Positions 46,513 to 57,522 of a stretch of 64,000 nucleotides of DNA are shown here, one piece after another. The stretch is from positions 467,177,879 to 467,241,878 of the forward strand of contig OY856413.1 of the NCBI GenBank assembly GCA_963693085.1. Direction: 5' to 3'. This DNA comes from Alisma plantago-aquatica (taxonomy: Eukaryota > Streptophyta > Magnoliopsida > Alismatales > Alismataceae). A program made the position numbers and the translations under genes. Within the stretch, counting starts at the first letter, position 1; each line of letters begins with the position of its first letter. Under the pieces are notes generated by a model that was not told the origin of the DNA, made no database searches, and saw only the letters and a program-made list of their open reading frames with translations.

Positions 46513-48658
46513 TGCTCTTTCAATGGAAGTCCTAATTTGCACCAAAAACCCTAGGGAGTTGATGTTGTCTCTAGGTTTATGTACAACTGGTGCTAGATAA
46601 ATGCCCCAACCCCACAAGAGTGTGGAATCCTTATCATAGTGTAGATTTAGGATCGAACCCAAAGGACAACATTAAGAATCTGAGTGTCTTTATCTTATTT
46701 CGTTTTGATCTAAGTTAATCATCTATAGCCAAAAGTTTGATTTGAGTTATTTAACCTAAAACATGTGAAAGTAAAGTCAAGTATGAAAACTAGTTAGGAA
46801 TAAAAAAACTAAGATTAACAAATGATGATGGACTACTGGGGTGGAGCGGGTGTTCACCACCACTGGACATGTATTGTACCTGTACCAAACATGGCAAGAC
46901 CTACAAGCAAGACACATGGATGTTGTATAATACTGATGTCTTATGGGACAAGAGTATTGCACACATCCTTCACATGTTGAGTAACTCTCATCCGGTACAT
47001 ATCTATGTGTCAATAAAGATATGTAATCTCTGAAGAGAGAATCTTACTCAACCTCGTGAAATGTGCATCGGAAAACTAACAAGTGAGAGATAATTACCAA
47101 TTTGATTAGTATCCTTATAGACCATCCCTCTTTCGAAGGCATAGCTACAAGAAACGTGGGTGTGTTGCAACGTCAGCCATCCCTGAACAAATGGTCAAGT
47201 ACTTTACACAACTTCCTCCGCAGAGTGTGTTCCTCGACCTATCAAGATTGCACTTTTGTATGTCAACTGATTCCATTTCATAGTATGAAATTGCAACGAT
47301 GGAGGTGAGTTTACACCACTCCTTAGAATGCGTTCCTAGATACCAAAACGGATGTGCGGGGGATACACACACCAGAAACCAACACTAAATCGGTACTCGA
47401 GTCCTAAGAGAGGTCGTAGACAAACCTCAACGAAAGACAATAGATGCACACAAGAACACGACCAACATTCAAGCATGTATGAAATGATTTAGTATTGAAT
47501 CGGAAAGATAACATCTTTTGGTACAAACTACAAAGCATGGGCAGCGAGGCTAGTCCCCGCACCCCAGTGGATGGAACTACTCTCTCCTCATAGAGGGAGA
47601 AACAAAGAGAGAGAAGAGAGAGAAGGAAAGCATCATCGAGGTAGAAGAGTAGATCTATGGCAACCCGGTGTAGATTGCTCCAATCTTCGAGATTGCTCCG
47701 AATTTGTCGATGAAGTCTGTCTCTTCACCTCAATCCTCGTATCTACCTCCAGAGATGTACAGGTAGGATGAGGTAGAGTTTAGTGAAGAGTTTGGTGGAG
47801 ATGAGGTAGCAGTGGAGCAGCCTACCGGTCTCTCAGATCTAATAACCCCCCAATAAGTGGGCTCTCAAATATTATTTATAGGCTGGCTGAGTTTTGGATG
47901 GTTTGGACTGGATCTACAAATTTCCCAAAAATATCTCTTATCTTGGATTTAGCTTTCGGTTTCCCTTTCTCATGGTTTCAGTACTTGCAGTCCTCCTATC
48001 GGTCTTGAGACCGAAAGGGCCTTCACGCGGTCTCGGGCTTGGGTCTCTATTCGGTTTCAGAAACTGATAATCCCTCATGGTTTTGAGTATTGCGTTCTCT
48101 CAGTTTGCATCCATATCGGTCTCTTCTTCACGGTCTTGCACATGCATCCAAATGGTCAAGCACTCTTCATGGACTCAGGTTAGGCTGCTGAACGGTCTTG
48201 ACGCTTGCCTTCCAATCAGTCTCAACACTTTCAATTTGGGAATGTAAGGCCATCATGCTGTCTTGAGAACGATCGCCTCCATTCGGTCTCTACTGGCCTA
48301 TTGGTCTTGAGACTATTTGAGCCCAAATGGTCTTGAGACTGTTTGGGCTCAAACTGTCTTGAGACTGTTAGAGCAAATCATTTGGGTGAAACTGGTTGGC
48401 CAAAATCGTTAGAGTCAAGGCTGTAAGGATCATGACCATTGGAAATGGTTGAGGAAGATCTTTCGAGGAGAGAGAATGTGAGTAAGGGACGATAAGAACA
48501 CATAAACTAAAAACTAGGGTAATTAGAACTAGTAAAGCATTATTTACATGAAACTAAAGAGGTACTTAAAGTAAATCAAAACAAGGGTAGATCAGTTGAT
48601 ATGAGGCACAAAATCCCTAGATTTGGTGACTGAGAGGATGAATCTAGAGGATTCATCA
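46513..48658 (-). repeat. 5' LTR of the LARD-like element
   Basis: It begins TGATGAATCC at 48658 on the minus strand and ends AAAGAGCA at 46513. A TATAAATA box is at 47880-47873. The GAGACCGTTTG/CAAACGGTCTC array lies at about 48.0-48.4 kb. It is very similar to the 3' LTR but shows many scattered substitutions, so the insertion is not recent. Confidence 0.88.
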
Positions 48659-48662
48659 CTAG

Positions 48663-49957
48663 TGTGTCAAGTTCTAGAGTCTGTCGGGCGATACTAGGTG
48701 AGCACACCCCCAACCTGAGAGGGATGGGAGGAGTTCACTTAGAACCCGACCCGGTAGAAGCAAGCAGCACGCCATGACCCACATGGATACTTCAACATGT
48801 CGGGTCCCTACCTGGGCTTCAACCTAAGACATCTCGCCCATCAATACCTGACATGAGGAACCCGAGAACCCTAAGATAATGCTAACCCGATATGTTCCTT
48901 AACCTGACACGGTACCCAACCCGGTATGGTCTAGACACATCACGGCTGCAGCTCGATAGGGCGGGCATCCCGACACGACCATATTGGGTAGAGAGTCCTT
49001 TCCTAATACGCCCCCTTACCCATCACGGTTCATGACCTGACACGATCAAGAACCTGGTACGGTCATATCCTGATAGGGCTCCTACCGGGTACCAGGTTAA
49101 TTATCTTAGGTATCTGCTACTATGTACTTTGATCTCCTAAATCAAGGAGACCGATACCTATATTCCCTTTTACAACTCTTTACTTTCATTTTACTACTGC
49201 ATTGTAATTAAACCCTTTTATCTATTCATGAATATTGGAATCTATGGAGTTTATCTCGTGCTGCTCCATGTATGGACCCTTATTGTTTGATGATTTCTTT
49301 TTAGCATCTGAGCTCTAGTCTCTTCTATCTGGATCATGCTTTTTGACTAGCTATCGAATCTTGTTTCTCATTTTGACTCCCTTGAGAGAGGGATGTTGTA
49401 AACTCTAGAGCTTGGTCTGATTCAGGTGTATGAGATTACCCAGAATTAGGGTTGCCCAGCCTATCTTTCCGCTCCATCCTATGCCTGGTACCCTTGAGAG
49501 AGGGACTTAGTGCATGGCTAGTGGTACCTTCTTTGAGAGAAGAGGGTGCATGATGTACGCCATTGTCGCTTGTTTCAATTAAGTTTTCCTCCTTCGTGTT
49601 ATACTTGGAGAACAATTTTATCTCCTTGTCTTTCCTTTATTGAAAAACTTCCATAAAAACTGCTAAACCCCAAAATCTTAAGTCCCTCTGGTAAGTCCCC
49701 TTAGAGATAGGGTTTTAGTTTGATTCTTTATCATTCTTTCTATTTACATCAAAACTTTATCCTTCAACTTTTCGACGTGCTTAGGCAAGTAAAACTTGAG
49801 TTCCAAAGCACTTTTCTGCCAATCCTTGTGGTCGACCCCAAACTACTTTGACCATGTGCTAGTTGCAGGAGTCTTAAACATTCGGGTATTATAAATTTCT
49901 AAAGTCTGATGATCTAGAGATGTCTCCATTTTTGGACCCGCATTTAAGGCTTGTCGA
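48663..49957 (+). repeat. 5' LTR of the Athila element
   Basis: It starts TGTGTCAAGTTC four bases after the LARD-like element. The first 450 bases carry many ACCCGGTAYGGTC/CCTGACACGGTACC words, and later there are CTTGAGAGAGGGAT repeats (49379, 49490, 49532). The end is placed just before the primer site at 49963 and is approximate, because the second LTR is not in the window. Confidence 0.65.
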
Positions 49958-49962
49958 CTTTT

Positions 49963-49980
49963 TGGCACTGTTTTCAGAGA
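49963..49980 (+). other. Eroded tRNA-Asp primer-binding site
   Basis: TGGCACTGTTTTCAGAGA corresponds to the Athila/Tat site TGGCGCCGTTGCCGGGGA. Five of the six differences are C-to-T or G-to-A transitions. It lies at the right distance before gag. Confidence 0.6.
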
Positions 49981-50229
49981 TCGCAATGAATATCATTCTA
50001 CAAACTCGAGCTTTATGTGCACTTTGCCAAAAACCTTTTATATATACATATAATATTGCAAATATTTACTGCACATGATTTATACAACAAACTCACACCT
50101 TCACACTTTTATTTCTTTTGAGGTACTTCTCCACCACTTCAGACCCTCCTGTACCTGACAAACCATGGCTGGGAAACCTCCCGAGGCTCGATCCCTGCAT
50201 TCTTTTGTCCAAGTCAGGGAAAAAAAGAA

Positions 50230-51222
50230 AGAAATCTGGTAGTGGAGCAACCACTCAATGTTGCCAACTTTGAGTTGAAGCCCGCTTTCCTCCAGTTGCT
50301 GCACCACAACCGATTTGGGGGGAACACCATTGAAGAGAACCTGTATAACCACCTTAAAATGTTCAAAAGGACTTGCAAGACTTTTAAGATCAACAGACTC
50401 CCAATATCCCACATCTACACCTAGTGCTTTCCCTTCTCTCCAAGAGATAAAGCTTTGGAATGGTATACCAGCCTATAGGATGGAAGCCTCCCCGATTGGG
50501 AACATCTAGAAAAATGCATTTATCGCTAAGTTCTTCCCTATAGAAAGAACGATCAAATGCCAAAAAAAGATAACAAGGTACTTGCAGAAAGTCTCAGAGG
50601 ACCTGCATGAGACCTGGGAGAGGTTTCAAGGCTATCAGAGGGAGTGCCCACACCATGGTTTTTCTGAGCCCAAGCTGATCACTACTTTTTATAATGGGAT
50701 GTGCGCTGGAGAAAGGAAATCCCTTAATGTTGTAGATGGCAGTGATTTCTTGGGACTAACTGCTCGAAGGGACAAAGAGATTATAGACAATATGACCACG
50801 AACTAGCAAGATAGTGAGTACGACAAAGAGTCAATGAGCCACACCACTCCTGGAGAATCGAAGGCGATGGAAGAATTAGCGGCTAAGTTGGACAAGATAG
50901 TGACGGACGCTCAAACCTTGAAGAAGTAGGGATATAAAGAAAAAGTCTGGCAGGAGGTAGTAAGAAGCTACGCCACTTGTGAGGAGCCATATTACCTGTC
51001 TGACTTCTGTCCAGACATTGCCACTCAAAGCGAACCTGATGAAGACAGTATAGAGAACGTAAGCTACATCCAACATCGGCGCCCCAATCACCCTGGTTTT
51101 TCATATGGGAACACCAGTGCAGACAAAAATTCTCATCAGCTGGTAGGCAGAACTTGCTCGGGGGGACCCCCAAATCAACAATGCCAAGTAGGGTTCCCAC
51201 AATAGTGAAGTTTTTAGTAGAA
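50230..51222 (+). pseudogene. Athila gag, first part
   Basis: FELKPAFLQLLHHNRFGG, then a CFPFSPRDKALEWYTSL block, match the Athila capsid pattern (IKPALIQMV..NQFGG and LFPFSLRDKAKAW). A linker at about 51050-51222 (IENVSYIQHRRPNHPGFSYG, and a Gln/Asn-rich stretch) fits the C-terminal part of gag. There are several in-frame stops (for example at about 50424) and at least one frame change, so it is inactive. The 140-codon minus-strand frame at 51305-50883 is the shadow of this gene. Confidence 0.8.
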
Positions 51223-51589
51223 CCAGCAACATGGTGGAAACCATAATATAAGGTTAGATTCATGGTTTTCTTCACACGATTTCCTTTTATAGCCATCTTG
51301 TCCATCCAAAAAGTGGAGGAAGGACCTTGGGCAACTGCTGGAGCTCAAACCACCATTAAAGATACGGAGCTTGGAGCTCTGGATCAGTCCTAGAGGAGGG
51401 TTTTATAACTCTAACCCTTAAGCTTTGCTAATGCATCCTTCTCTCCTAAAATCGTTGGTTATTTCTCTTCTTTTGCTACTCTTGTGTTCTTGCTATAAAT
51501 TCTGTGAAGAACAGCCCCTATTCTTGGTTGAACAGAGGTTGATGAAGGTGGCGTTAATTTTGATGGTTATCCAAGAAATTTACTTTAGC

Positions 51590-51760
51590 AAACGGTCTTG
51601 GAGGTCTACTTTACCAAATGGTCCCAAGGGCAGACCAAGACCGCATGTGGGTCCAAACGTTCTTAGACCGTTTGGAGGTTTAGTATGCTAGACCATTTGA
51701 GGTCTAAGTTGTCCAGATCGTTTGGGGACTTAAAGTCCAAGATCATTTGGTGGTTGATTA
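51590..51760 (+). repeat. AGACCGTTTGG/AAACGGTCT motif array in the left LTR
   Basis: About ten variants occur in 170 bp, including AAACGGTCTTGGAGG, AAATGGTCCCAAGG, CTTAGACCGTTTGGAGG and CAGATCGTTTGGGG. They are in both orientations, roughly every 15-25 bp. The same array is present at 58920-59090 in the right LTR. The words CAAATGGTCCCAAG and AGACCGTTTG are shared with the LTRs of the unrelated LARD-like family. Confidence 0.8.
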
Positions 51761-52627
51761 ACCTAAACCCCTTGGGAACTGAAAGTGGTTAATGAACAAG
51801 GTGTTTAGTTAATTAATACATGATGAAATTAAAGGTAATATTGGTACTTGTACCTTAATGGGATAGTGTGATTGATACCCATGAAGCAGTTAAACTCTAA
51901 TGATTGCAATGGTAATGATATAACTTTGAAGTAAATTCTCTTTCATGATTGAGTTGACTTAACCTAATCAAGGCTGAAGATTATATCATCCAATAGAGGA
52001 TGAAAGAGAAAATACTATTTATATGAATGTTAATCAAGTAATGTACTCCCAATATGGGTGAATGCCTAATTAGGATATGATCCGTGTTAGTGAGATCATG
52101 AAACCCCAATTAGGATGGTTAATGAATCATAACCCTAATTAAGGATATTAATGGAAGTAATCCTAATACATGATGATGGTATGATCTTAATTCATAAGTG
52201 ATGACATGAACAACCCTAATTCAGGGTACTTTGATGATCACTCCTATTTGTAATGTGAATAGTAAACCCCAATCTAGGGTAATGAGATAAAATATGAATA
52301 GTAAACCCTAATCTAGGGAGAGGTTATGGAATAAGAAACCCTAATGGAGGGTAATGACATGAGAAACCCTAATTTGGAGTGATGTTATAAGAAACCCCAA
52401 TTGGGATGAACAATAAGTCTAATTATAGTTTATTGAATATGAAACCCTAGTTTTAAGGGATGTTATGTGGAACCCTAATATTATGATATGGTGTAAGACC
52501 TAATTCAGGGAGATGTCATGTGATGATATATGAAATCCTAGAGATGGTTTAATATCCAGTACACGAAAGAGAGGTGTGGCTAAAATAATTAAATAAGATG
52601 AATATGTTATAAACATGAAGGATAGGG

Positions 52628-52918
52628 TTGATGAACCATGTGAATGATAATGTGGTGGTTGTAAGGAATAAGGATCTAAAAGACAAGATGATGCTTGGAT
52701 CCTTGTACAACCATCTCTATACATGTGTAATAACCTATACACCTTATAATGATGAGGACATGAAACTTTTAGGAATGATGTATGCTATACTAAATAATAA
52801 TGTGGAAAATAGCCTAGGAGTTGAAATACCTAAAATAATTGATAATGGTTTATCCTATATCAACAATGTCTATCTGTTGGATAAGTCCATATCATTAAAG
52901 ACAATTGGACAATTCTAA
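52628..52918 (+). pseudogene. LTR-embedded reading frame, truncated copy
   Basis: It is identical in layout to the frame at 60036-60416 in the right LTR but ends after 96 codons, where GAA has become TAA. Beyond the stop the same frame continues. About seven amino-acid changes and few silent changes separate the two copies, which suggests no constraint since insertion. Confidence 0.5.
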
Positions 52919-55440
52919 TGTGTGACCCATGCACCATATGATGAAAGTAACAAGTTAGTGGATAAGGTATTAAGAGGGAAATACCTTAATACAAAGTTAG
53001 TTGATTAACTTAAGATTATAGAAATGAAAAGAAAGTGATATATTCAGATATGATAGATATCACATTCTTCATTTCTTTAAAGACTTACCTTGATGAACCC
53101 CTAATCCAATACTCTTGGTTAATAAACACATGAAATGTGTGTTATGAAATTGTTACAATAAAGATGTAATGACTCAATGTACTTTGATAAATTTTGACCA
53201 ATATATCTTGAGAATGGGGTAAGCTAATCAATGAGTATAATGTAATTATATCATGACAAGGATGAGAAATGAACTCATGTTTTGAATTGATGACCATTAA
53301 TGATATATGATAAGAATGGTAATCATAAGAAAATACTTATGATGTCTTGAATGCTCCTAGAAGTGTGGAGTAATACATTAGGGTTGAACTTATAATGTGA
53401 GTATAAAACCCTAATTAATGTAAGATGGGAAATCCTAACCCTAATTTTGGGTAAAGGGAATGAAAAGTCTGAATTGATAGATAACCCTAATCCGAATAAA
53501 GGATGGTGGTGTTACTAATGTTTCATATGATGTGACAAATGACTTACATGACTGTTATCATGTCTATTAATTATGTAGACATCATGAGATAATGAATATA
53601 GCCAGATATGAGCTATGACTTTCATATAATAAACATGTTGTATGGCCTTATGTGCCTAGTGTTGTTGTTGCTTAGTAAAAGTAAAAAAATGTGCATGAAC
53701 CTTATGAGTTCCATGAGTAAGTTGTTGCCTAGTGAAAGGTAGCAAACCATTCAATAAACTTTAAGAGCCAGGTAAGATACTTGTGTAACAAGTATTATGT
53801 ATACCCCGGTCTGAGAACCTGGAGGTAATAGTTACCTAATAAGTGGTAACAGTGATAGTGATTAATTGAGGGTATGAATACCCAGACTTGATGAGTATGA
53901 TAATGATGTTATTAAGAGATGTGAACTTTCAAAGAAATGAAATGAGGGATTAAGATCCCAATGCCTTATAAAGAATTGAACAGTGATTGATGAAAATAGT
54001 TCATATTTCTTTATAGCATTTGTTTGTATAAGTTCTGTTTGAGAACTTGACTGATGCTAAAAGAATATGCTAATGTACTTAATTAATTAAGTGAAATCAT
54101 ATCATGAACAACCCTAACCATAGATCCATCATCGTCAGCAATAGGTGATGGTGTAATGGGTGCTCCGCGGCAAAACCCGGCACACATATTTTGAATATGT
54201 GGGGCCAATGGGCGACTGTATCCTGACGTCCTAATGAGGGAATTGATGAAAGGTAAACAACAAACCTCTCAATCTTCATTACTTGCACCGGGATGGATGT
54301 ATCCCAAATCTCCTGAAGATTGGGACAGATGCAGTACACATCTCCCAATAATGTTAATGTCAGATCGATGGATATAAACATGAGATGTCACGATCGCAAA
54401 GAGAGTACAGAACACAATTGTAACTCTAATAGCGCAGTTGCCAGAATACCCTAGAAAACTATTTTAGCAGAGACACGAAATGTCCTGCATGTTGTTCCTC
54501 ACGCTGACTGAGGAGGATGAGGTCATAGGAATCTGGCTCTTCTGATGACCTATGTATGGTACCGATTGCGATTTCATAATGGTCAGTTGGATTATGAGCG
54601 GTATACCTCATCTCCTCAGGGCATACGTATGTTTGTAAAATGTAATCAGCCGTGTAGCATATTTGCTTAAGGTTGATCTATGAGAATCAATGATTGATGA
54701 TACATTTTTTAATATGTCCTAGTTGGATAGATAATATACATGTTCTTCATATTCCTATCTGATTAAATAACTTGTTACTCAATCAAGTTATAATTGAAAT
54801 GATTGCATAGAGAATATTGTTCTACTTAGTTTAATTCAATTAATAACCTATTGTTGGATATTTATAATTCTACTGCTTAGTGTTATTCCTCTATCTGCAA
54901 TAACAATGTTTCTAGTGAAGAGTTATAACTCTCACTGGGACCATTTTCAATTGTCTCACCCCCGTGGGATTAAATTTTTAGGTAATGGCCGAAGAAGAGG
55001 AAGAAACCCTTTAGTGGGTGAGTAGCTACAGCAGCAGCAATAGCAAGGACAGCAGTGATCCACATGTGGTAGCACTATCTGTTAGGTCTTATATATAGAG
55101 AGTTCTATGTGTCGTCTTTGTACTCTCAGGTCCTAGGAGTCAGTAGATGGTTTAATACATATTTAAGATTTTGGCTTAATGCCTCGAGATTTTTGTACAC
55201 TGCTTATGTACTGTTTAACAGGGCAGTTGATGCTTGTGAATCTCGAGATGTGATGATATAGAGATGTGCTGACGTATCAACTTGTATATAACTTATCTTG
55301 TTCTTTTATGAAAGAGTCCTACAGTTTGTGGACCTTTGTGTAAAAATTTTTAATTTTTAGTGATTTTCAGTGATTCTGCTGGTAGTTAATCGCTTCCGCA
55401 TCATTAATAATGTTTTGTTCGAACGGTGGTCTACAATTAG

Positions 55441-55452
55441 TGGTATTAGAGC
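55441..55452 (+). other. Primer-binding site (tRNA-iMet type) of the giant-LTR element
   Basis: TGGTATTAGAGC lies five bases after the LTR end and has one change from TGGTATCAGAGC. The same T variant is found in the diverged minus-strand copy at 15821-15833. Confidence 0.75.
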
Positions 55453-55560
55453 TATAGGTTCGCTAAGTCTAAAGAGACATAGGACTAAGGTAGTAGAGTC
55501 TGTTCTAGTGTCTTCCAGTGTATCTGATAGTGTCTTCTGCTCATATAGGAGGAGAAGAAC

Positions 55561-56019
55561 TTGAAGATGACTGGGTCACATGAGGAGTTTGCTGCAGAAA
55601 GCAGCAATGTTGCATTAAGAAGAGGTGTAGGGGAACATGCAAGAGAGGGAAAATTTCCTGAGAACCCCCTAGCTAATCCAACTGTGATAAGAAATCCTTC
55701 CTTAGGTATCACTGTTGGGGAACTTAGGGCAACCATGATTTACTTAGTGGGTCGAACATTAGCAATACAAACTAGGTTACCAGTCCCTAATGATGATGTT
55801 TTGGACATTAATAGGATATGTAATCCACAACAGCAGGTTGAAGTAATGGGAAATAATGAAGTTCTGGACTTAGAACAAGTCTGTGCTCAACCTCATCTTG
55901 TTGAATCAATAAATAGTGAAGGAAGGAATAGGGTTCAACCCAAAAGTAGAATTTTCTATCTATGTAGACAGGTTGGACAAAATAATGTCATTTTTATATG
56001 TCTTTTTATGGTTTCCTGA
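55561..56019 (+). CDS. Putative gag-remnant frame of the giant-LTR element
   Basis: This is a 152-codon frame about 110 bases after the primer site, the place where gag should start. It is hydrophilic, with an N-terminal GSHEEFAAESSNVALRRG, a middle GELRATMIYLVGR segment and an acidic PNDDVLDINRIC segment. The last 15 codons look like run-on sequence. I recognise no capsid or zinc-knuckle motif, so the assignment to gag is positional only. ATG at 55561 and 55567 are both possible starts. No further coding blocks follow. Confidence 0.35.
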   Translation: MKMTGSHEEFAAESSNVALRRGVGEHAREGKFPENPLANPTVIRNPSLGITVGELRATMIYLVGRTLAIQTRLPVPNDDVLDINRICNPQQQVEVMGNNEVLDLEQVCAQPHLVESINSEGRNRVQPKSRIFYLCRQVGQNNVIFICLFMVS

Positions 56020-57522
56020 GTTAATTTGAGAAGGTAATTGATTCATCTTTCTTTGACTAGTCCTATTAGGACTTATATTTTGCATAATAAACATTATAGA
56101 TGTCTCATGTTTCTTTTACCTCTATGTGAAGAAGATGAGGTATTGATGAGATGCCTGGATAAAATTCAGTGATGTTAAATCTTATACTTGTAATAATATG
56201 AAAATAAAGGAATATGATAGTATAAAAGTGCATACTACTTAATCTCAATACTTATATACCCTGGCCAGGTATACAACTATTGATGATAAAGTGAGTATGG
56301 AAACTCTTAGATTGTAATCTTTCTGATTGCTCTGATCAAGTAGTCATTCTGATACAATCTAATGAGTATCATGAAATAAGAAGTATGGAATGAATAAATG
56401 TGTCATGTCCGGAGATTAAGAAAGAGAAGTCTAAAATAATCTCAGATGAGCATATATGTATGAGAAACTAAAAGTATATTCCTCATAAGATAAGAATGAG
56501 AATAAGGGAGATGAACCCTGTTCAATAAAATTGCAAGTACAATAAAGATCCTTTCCATGATATGGAAATGGAAAATGTGATGACATCATGAGATGATCAT
56601 AAACATGCTAGATAACAATAAAGAAAGGGATAATGTTATGTAATCATCCTTATAAATTCCTATGCTAAAGGAAAGGAACCTAGGATGAGACAAAGAGTAA
56701 ATGGTTCATGAATAATTGAAAATACATGAATTAATAAGAGGAGTATGAATCCTTGTTTTCTTTCCTTTCAAGGACATGGCAATCAAGTGGGTCTTAGGAC
56801 ACTTTATGTGCATAATATAAAGATGTTCATGTGATGGATACTTAGAAAATTATTAGATCAGATTGAACTTTGGATTCCAAAGAAAAGACATGTGTAATAA
56901 GTAATGTCTCAAGATGAAAGTAAGATAAAGATGTGATGTGTCTTCAACACACGTGTTAGATACCAAGGTAAGAAATCTTGGTATCTAAAGAAATATCATA
57001 TGGTTCATGTTGACTATCTGGAATGGTCAACCAAGAATTCTGATTAATTATGTAAAATAATATGGACATCACTTGTTAGGGGTTTATGTTTTGTATAAAC
57101 ATAACAATTGAAGATAACTTTGAGATAAGTTCTTAGTTGATAAGTAACCTTTCCTTATGATAAGAGAATGTACAACTAATGAAATAGTTAGTGCAAGTAA
57201 TAAGGAAAGCTAGTATGGTGTTATCAGGTGAGATGACACAATCAAGGCATGAAAAGACTTATAGTCTCAAGTGGATGACAGAATATAATTGAGAATCTTG
57301 AATGTGAAATATTGAATTAACTAAGGAACATGGGAGTATGTGTCCCATGTGAACCAATCCATGATAATTGGTGTAAAATAACTTTATGATTGATCAAAGA
57401 CCTATGGTGTCTCCACAATAATGAGATATTATGTGAAGACATGATGATATGATGCATGAGTAATATCTATTTCCTTTAATCTGGGATTTCGGGGACAAAA
57501 TCCTTGTTAGGGGTTTATAATT
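56020..57522 (+). other. Non-coding internal region of the giant-LTR element
   Basis: AT-rich, with no protease, polymerase or integrase block in any frame. It ends CTGGGATTTCGGGGACAAAA and then a short purine-rich TTAGGGG before the LTR start at 57523. That ending resembles the pol tail and polypurine junction of Tekay-type elements. The word TGTTAGGGGTTTATR also occurs internally near 57077 and again at 57506. Confidence 0.65.

Larger units (their letters stand above)
39913..48658 (-). mobile_element. LARD-like non-autonomous LTR retrotransposon, about 8.75 kb
   Basis: Two direct repeats of about 2.12 kb (39913-42033 and 46513-48658) bound an internal region of about 4.5 kb. In minus orientation each LTR starts TGATGAATCC and ends AAAGAGCA. 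A tRNA-Asp-type primer site follows the upstream LTR at 46479-46461, and TAAGTTCGGTGTGG precedes the downstream LTR. The internal region holds one long degenerate gag-like frame and no protease, reverse transcriptase or integrase, so it must rely on another element. The left flank is LTR sequence of an older copy of the same family. The right flank is four bases (CTAG) and then an Athila LTR. Confidence 0.85.
51232..55435 (+). repeat. Left LTR of the giant-LTR element, 5'-truncated
   Basis: It matches 58567-62841 over its whole length, with many scattered substitutions and some indels. It ends GGTGGTCTACA at 55435 and is followed by ATTAG and the primer site. The start TGGTGGAAACC corresponds to an internal position in the right LTR (58567), not to its TGTAACATCC start. 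It contains a motif array (51.59-51.76 kb) and a broken copy of the LTR frame (52628-52918). Confidence 0.85.

Noticed and set aside
48659..48662. CTAG between the LARD-like element and the Athila LTR as a target duplication
   Set aside because: The left flank of the LARD-like element reads TAGAT, which does not match well. The four bases could equally be Athila flank.
50883..51305. 140-codon frame on the minus strand
   Set aside because: It lies antisense to Athila gag and crosses the junction into the nested LTR, so it cannot be a single gene.
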